The position numbers and the translations under genes are program-made. A stretch of 64,000 nucleotides of DNA from positions 26,807 through 90,806 of the forward strand of contig PHAN01000002.1 of assembly GCA_002841695.1 (NCBI GenBank), read 5' to 3'. Each line of letters begins with the position of its first letter. The first letter of the stretch is position 1. Below, piece after piece: positions 60,203-64,000 of this stretch. The notes under the pieces are model-generated. The model was given only the letters and a program-made list of their open reading frames with translations, ran no database searches and was not told where the DNA came from. This stretch comes from Elusimicrobia bacterium HGW-Elusimicrobia-1 (GTDB taxonomy: Bacteria; Elusimicrobiota; Endomicrobiia; PHAN01).

Positions 60203-61318
60203 ATGAAAAATATTAAAAATGGAAACGCGCTCCGCGCGCGAATTCTCGGCAAAGTGTTCGCCTCGGCGCGCCTGCTCTTGGCGGCGTATCTGGTCTCGTC
60301 GATAGTTGAGCCCGCGGCTCTTAGCGCGGGTGTTCCGCCCGGTATAAACTATCAGGGGCGTTACGTCGCAGACAACGTTCCGTTCACGGGCAATAAGTCA
60401 AATTGTCAATTTAAAATCTATGACGACCCGACGTCCGGAACACTGCGTTGGTCGTCTCCCGCCGTTTCGCTCGACTTCGACAGGGGGCTTTTCAATTATG
60501 TCATCGCGTGTTCGACTCACGACTGGCGGACTTATGAGAGTTACCTTGAAGTTGTTATAGACGGTGTAACCCTCTCACCCCGGGAGCGGCTGCAGGCGAG
60601 CCCGTATGCGTTTTTCTCGTCGAGCGCGGCTTATTCTTATGACGCGGACAAAATAGATAACATAGATTCTTCAGCGCTTGTTCAAATCGCGGGAAATCAA
60701 AACATCACGGGCGTGAAGACGTTTACAAGCAGTGTGACTGTGACAGGTGCCGGGGGTTTGTCGGGCGCGGCCGGCGGCGGGGCCGGAGCAAATAGTCTGA
60801 GAATTTCTTCAGGCGTCTATATTGGCCAGTCGCAAACAGACCGCTGGATAACCGACGACGCCGCCAATTATGCCACAAGGTTTTCGTCTAATGTTTATAT
60901 ATCAGGGGTCATTCGCGCCGATTATAGTGGAATAACTATTTTGGAATTGTGGAAAGAGGGCTCAGGGGGTAATTACGCATTGAGCGCCACAGGGGGAGCG
61001 GACCTCGGTGGTTGTGGAACGATGCTTGATGGAACATGGTTTCACCCCTCAGGGAATATACAGGTTAGATTATATGTAAATGTGGATTCTATAACAGGGG
61101 GAACTTATAATTTCCAGCTACATAATGTCACTGATAACAACTATCCTGTTATTAACACAGATGGAACTATGAGCGGAACGACATCCGGAATGAAAGATTC
61201 GGGGTGGAAAAATACCACTGTAAATGGACTTAAGTGGGTAAGTTTATACGGGTGGGTTAGCGGCTCTACTACTAATTTTAATCCGGCAATTCTTCTGGTT
61301 CGCCCACAATTGCCATGA
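60203..61318 (+). CDS. Secreted surface protein of 'PPGINYQGR' type
   Basis: This protein has 371 aa from the ATG at 60203 (GGAGG upstream). A signal-like segment ([20 protein letters not shown]) precedes [20 protein letters not shown], then [19 protein letters not shown], and a phage-tail-fibre-like pattern ([33 protein letters not shown]). The last ~125 residues are much more AT-rich in codon use than the front (for example [17 protein letters not shown]), which suggests a chimeric gene. It likely is a cell-surface adhesin or fibre. Confidence 0.7.
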   Translation: MKNIKNGNALRARILGKVFASARLLLAAYLVSSIVEPAALSAGVPPGINYQGRYVADNVPFTGNKSNCQFKIYDDPTSGTLRWSSPAVSLDFDRGLFNYVIACSTHDWRTYESYLEVVIDGVTLSPRERLQASPYAFFSSSAAYSYDADKIDNIDSSALVQIAGNQNITGVKTFTSSVTVTGAGGLSGAAGGGAGANSLRISSGVYIGQSQTDRWITDDAANYATRFSSNVYISGVIRADYSGITILELWKEGSGGNYALSATGGADLGGCGTMLDGTWFHPSGNIQVRLYVNVDSITGGTYNFQLHNVTDNNYPVINTDGTMSGTTSGMKDSGWKNTTVNGLKWVSLYGWVSGSTTNFNPAILLVRPQLP

Positions 61319-61352
61319 AAATAGTAAAAATGTGGACGGAGTATTCCTCTTT

Positions 61353-61783
61353 CTTAAAGGGGTGTCCCGCCAAGGCGGGACGGGGTATTTAATGAAATTA
61401 CCTTACAACCCAGCGTTAAAAGAAAAAGCAAGAGAACTCAGAAAGGCGGGTAATTTATCAGAAGTTTTGCTGTGGAACAAGGTAAAGCAAAAACAGATGC
61501 TCGGATTTGATTTTACCAGACAACAAGTGATTGGAAATTATATTGTTGATTTTTATTGTCCAAAATTAAATTTGGTGATTGAAATAGATGGTATCAGTCA
61601 CGAGTTTAAGTGTGAATATGATGAAAAAAGAGAGTGGTTTTTAAAGTCATTAGATTTAAAAATTTTGCATTTTAATGACTTGGATGTAAAAAAATCATTA
61701 GATACAGTTTTAGAGCAAATTAAGGTGTGGGTTAAAGAGAATACCCCGTCCCTTCGGGACACCCCTTTTGTAAAAGGGGAATT
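61353..61783. mobile_element. Repeat-bounded DUF559 unit (putative nuclease-associated element)
   Basis: An AAAGGGGTGTCCCG unit with CGGGACGGGGTATTT (61354-61390) opens the unit. A near-reverse complement (AATACCCCGTCCCTTCGGGA, then CACCCCTTTT, 61741-61772) closes it. Between them lies the AT-rich DUF559 gene. Another same-orientation copy of the unit (AAAAGGGGTGTCCCG) lies at 61918-61953. Such a layout suggests mobilisation or maintenance together with the repeats. Confidence 0.5.
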
Positions 61784-61802
61784 AAACCGACGTTACAAGA
61801 GA
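61392..61802 (+). CDS. DUF559/Vsr-like endonuclease-fold protein
   Basis: The gene has an ATG two bases after the left repeat and a strongly AT-rich codon choice unlike its neighbours. The protein opens PYNPALKEKARELRKAGNLS with EVLLWNKVKQKQ. The core is FDFTRQQVIGNYIVDFYCPK followed by LNLVIEIDGISH, the D-x-E-x-D nuclease motif of DUF559/Vsr folds. There is no stop: the frame reads on through the right repeat into the FN3 gene (61803), so the native end is missing. The end is placed at the FN3 start by choice. Confidence 0.8.
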
Positions 61803-64000
61803 ATGAAAAAAAATATTCTTTACTTCCCGACGCTTAAGCGTCGGCTACAAATTTGGCGAATAACAATCCCTCGTTTAACTCGGGACAAGTTTCGCCCGCT
61901 ACAAAATTCCCCTTTTATAAAAGGGGTGTCCCGATTTATCGGGACGGGGTATTTCATATCTCTATATTTTCATATTTCCATTTTCTTACTTCTTCCCGCT
62001 GGTTCTTTACACGCTGCCGTACCGGTGCTGTCGTCAAACACGGTGCAGTTGCGAGCGACTGTTTTCGACTCCGGCGGCTCGTCTCTGACGGCATCGGGCG
62101 TTTCCGTCGAGCGTTTCTCGGCGGCTCAAACCGCCGCGTCATCCATGACCGCCGCGGGCGTCGTTTTTTACGGCGGTTTTTGGGGACAGGATTTGACGGC
62201 GCCGTCGGTCGTTACGGATTTGTCGGCGTCGTCGGGGCCCGCCGTCAATGATATAACGATTATTTGGACGGCGCCATTTTCCGACGGCGACGTTGGAGAC
62301 ATCACAAGCGGATATTTCAGAATAACGGTGGCGACTTACGCCGCCTACGATTATTCGCCGACATCTTACAGCGTCTCTATTTCGACCTTGATGACGCAGG
62401 GGGAACTCCAAACTTTCATCGCCGGAAATCTCACGATGAACGTAACTTACTACGTTCGCGTTCGGCACTGCGACGAGAACTACAACTGGTCGAACATTTC
62501 CGTCGGCGCGACCGTTTATCTTGAAGATGTGCCGGTCCCGCCCCAAGCGCCGTCATCCTTGAGCCAGTCCGTCGGAGAACCGCCCGCTGCGCTTGAGTGG
62601 GGCACGTGGCTCTCGACGAAGAGCGTTCGCGCCGCGTTTTTCCAAGCCGACTCTAACTCGCTCGACCTTCTTGGCTTCATCGTTGATTTCAGTACTCATT
62701 CCGATTTCTCATTTATCTTTCATTCCACCACCTCGATATATCTGCCGCATGGCACCACCAATTATCTCTCGGCCGAACTTACCGACGCCGCGAGTTGGTA
62801 CTGGCGCGTTTCTTCTCAGGATAACTCCGTCGAGAATTATTCAGGGCCGCACTCGACCGCCGCATCGGGCGGCGTCGCTTTCAGGATCGACTCGAAGCCC
62901 CCGTCGGCGATTTCAAATCTCACCGCCCTTACGGGCGCGCTCGACGGAGACGTGATACTTAAATGGAGCGCCCCTTCCGACGACGGCGCATCCGAACCGC
63001 CCATCGGAGCCGTCTACGTCATAAAAGCCGCCACCTACAACATAACATCCGACCTTTACGATGCGGTAATCGACAACCCGCCCTATACGCACATCGTCGA
63101 GATTTCGACGACCTCCGCTGCCGGGGCTCCGCAGGAGTATATCGTCCGCGGGATACTCTACCCCGGGACGACCTGGTATTTTGCCGTAAAAACAAGAGAC
63201 AAAGCCGGCAACGTTTCTTCGTGGTCGGTCGGCGGCGGAGTAAACTCCGAGAATTCCGCGCCCGCGCAAGACCTCCCTCCTCCTCCGCCGCCGGGAATTA
63301 CCGCGACTCCCGCCGGTTCAACGACAATTGATGTTTCATGGGATTTGCCGTCCTTCGGCGGTTATGACGATCGCGATATTTACTGGGTTTATCGGGCGAC
63401 TTTTTCGTTCTCGTCGGAAAATACGGCTTTTGTCGAACATATAGCGACACGCACCCACCCGTCGTCTTCATTTACGGACACCGGCCTTTCGGTCGGTGTT
63501 ACTTGCTATTACAGGGTAAAAACCCTTGATAAAGGCGATAACGACAACGGGCTTTGCAGCGCCGCGCTTATCTCGGAGCTTTCGGTAATCGCAAGCACTG
63601 TTCCGGCGGTTTCAGAGTCCATGAAAGTAACCGTCGTTTACGACGACAGGTCCGAGGTAAACAAGAATAACTACGGCGTTGTTGACGGTATAGAAGACGC
63701 CGACGGCACAGTATCATTTATCTGGCCGAAGGTTATCGGCGGCGGGTCTATAACAAACTATTTTGTCCGTGTGTCAAGTTCCAACGACATCAACACGACT
63801 TTTTATTTTTCCTCGGCGACTTTATCATCTGCCGTGAGTACTTATACGGTGAGCGGGCTGCCCCGCGGCGTTCGCTGGTATTGTCGGGTAAAAGCAAAAA
63901 ATACCGACGAAGACGAAAGCCCCTGGACTATCTCGGATGGAATTTATGTGAGCCGTAAAACGATAGATTCAAGTTTATCCGATTGGTCCGGCAACTACGC
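61803..64000 (+). CDS. Large secreted fibronectin-III protein (3' end outside window)
   Basis: The frame opens at ATG 61803 (AAGAGA upstream) and has no stop to base 64000; the same frame is also continuous with the DUF559 gene before it. A signal peptide core (YFHISIFLLLPAGSLHA) appears only after a repeat-derived segment (PTLKRRLQIWRITIPRLTRD and onward). The rest is FN3-type domains: VVTDLSASSGPAVNDITIIW, ISNLTALTGALDGDVILKWS, TWYFAVKTRDKAGNVSSWSV and SVGVTCYYRVKTLDKGDNDN. It is a surface or secreted adhesin-like protein. Confidence 0.82.
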   Translation, partial: MKKNILYFPTLKRRLQIWRITIPRLTRDKFRPLQNSPFIKGVSRFIGTGYFISLYFHISIFLLLPAGSLHAAVPVLSSNTVQLRATVFDSGGSSLTASGVSVERFSAAQTAASSMTAAGVVFYGGFWGQDLTAPSVVTDLSASSGPAVNDITIIWTAPFSDGDVGDITSGYFRITVATYAAYDYSPTSYSVSISTLMTQGELQTFIAGNLTMNVTYYVRVRHCDENYNWSNISVGATVYLEDVPVPPQAPSSLSQSVGEPPAALEWGTWLSTKSVRAAFFQADSNSLDLLGFIVDFSTHSDFSFIFHSTTSIYLPHGTTNYLSAELTDAASWYWRVSSQDNSVENYSGPHSTAASGGVAFRIDSKPPSAISNLTALTGALDGDVILKWSAPSDDGASEPPIGAVYVIKAATYNITSDLYDAVIDNPPYTHIVEISTTSAAGAPQEYIVRGILYPGTTWYFAVKTRDKAGNVSSWSVGGGVNSENSAPAQDLPPPPPPGITATPAGSTTIDVSWDLPSFGGYDDRDIYWVYRATFSFSSENTAFVEHIATRTHPSSSFTDTGLSVGVTCYYRVKTLDKGDNDNGLCSAALISELSVIASTVPAVSESMKVTVVYDDRSEVNKNNYGVVDGIEDADGTVSFIWPKVIGGGSITNYFVRVSSSNDINTTFYFSSATLSSAVSTYTVSGLPRGVRWYCRVKAKNTDEDESPWTISDGIYVSRKTIDSSLSDWSGNY
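61824..61953. repeat. Nested palindromic repeats inside the FN3 signal-peptide region
   Basis: The palindrome CCGACGCTTAAGCGTCGG (61827-61844) is followed by a minus-strand copy of the TGTAGCGGGCGAA family (GTTTCGCCCGCTACA) and an AAAAGGGGTGTCCCG...CGGGACGGGGTATTT unit (61918-61953). The whole block is in frame with the FN3 protein and lengthens its N-terminus by about 42 codons. Confidence 0.75.

Noticed and set aside
1..64000. tRNA, rRNA, CRISPR arrays, prophage integrase or IS transposase
   Set aside because: Both strands were read for these and none could be supported.

Overview
The window is a GC-rich chromosomal segment from a Gram-negative (diderm) bacterium. It encodes an outer-membrane TonB-dependent receptor, a Wza/SLBB-type polysaccharide export protein, PorV-like and other beta-barrel proteins, a secretin domain and a Tad/Flp pilus. 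No rRNA, tRNA, CRISPR array or phage module was seen. Surface proteins of the 'PPGINYQGR ... [14 protein letters not shown]' type, long fibronectin-III proteins and an abundance of dispersed intergenic palindromes resemble genomes of Elusimicrobiota/Omnitrophota-like lineages. That placement is an inference and has not been tested.

Layout. (1) 1-2.2 kb: the 3' part of a PorV-like outer-membrane protein and a nucleotidyltransferase-like gene; 2.2-3.6 kb on the minus strand: a two-gene ABC-2 exporter. (2) 3.7-26.5 kb: a long exopolysaccharide locus on the plus strand starting at a sigma70-like promoter. It holds a membrane CBM48 protein, an AMIN/SLBB exporter, a Wzz/tyrosine-kinase-like protein, a Wzy-like polymerase/ligase, a Wzx-like flippase, a run of glycosyltransferases and zinc-ribbon methyltransferases (two of them gene fusions), PHP, WbqC, ExeA-like ATPase, PIG-L and WecA-like genes. 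Many genes overlap by ATGA, GTGA or TTGA. (3) 26.5-29.6 kb: a beta-barrel protein, PIN-PhoH and a PHP phosphoesterase. (4) 29.6-34.7 kb: a promoter, a cobalamin riboswitch and a terminator ahead of btuF-btuC-btuD and a BtuB-like receptor. (5) 34.7-38.9 kb: a repeat-rich gap, a flavin reductase, and a minus-strand set (PAP2, polyprenyl-phosphate GT2, GT39) that looks like a lipid-linked sugar-transfer module. (6) 39-43.1 kb: a LarE-like gene, then a promoter and speD, an ACL5-like aminopropyltransferase, an arginine/lysine/ornithine decarboxylase and a DksA/TraR zinc-finger protein. (7) 43.1-58.8 kb: a Tad pilus locus with two Flp-like pilins, TadE/G-like proteins, CpaB, a TadZ-TadA fusion, TadB, TadC, a membrane-anchored arginase-fold protein, a TPR protein, a histidine kinase, a response regulator, a minimal secretin and a second TadA. 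(8) 59-64 kb: a LacI-type regulator, surface proteins, and an AT-rich DUF559 nuclease gene bounded by inverted repeats. That nuclease gene reads without a stop into a large FN3 protein that runs off the window.

How it works together. The window is mostly cell-surface biology: capsule/EPS synthesis, pilus assembly with its own two-component system, glycan modification of lipid or protein, B12 uptake, and large secreted FN3 proteins. The least expected signals are: (a) several families of intergenic palindromes, one associated with a DUF559 nuclease gene and one inserted in frame in a signal peptide; (b) a shared ACTCTAA-N6/8-GTAGG motif upstream of three Tad-locus transcription units; (c) a TadZ-TadA fusion beside a second TadA with a near-identical DNA tract; (d) an arginase-fold membrane protein inside the pilus locus.
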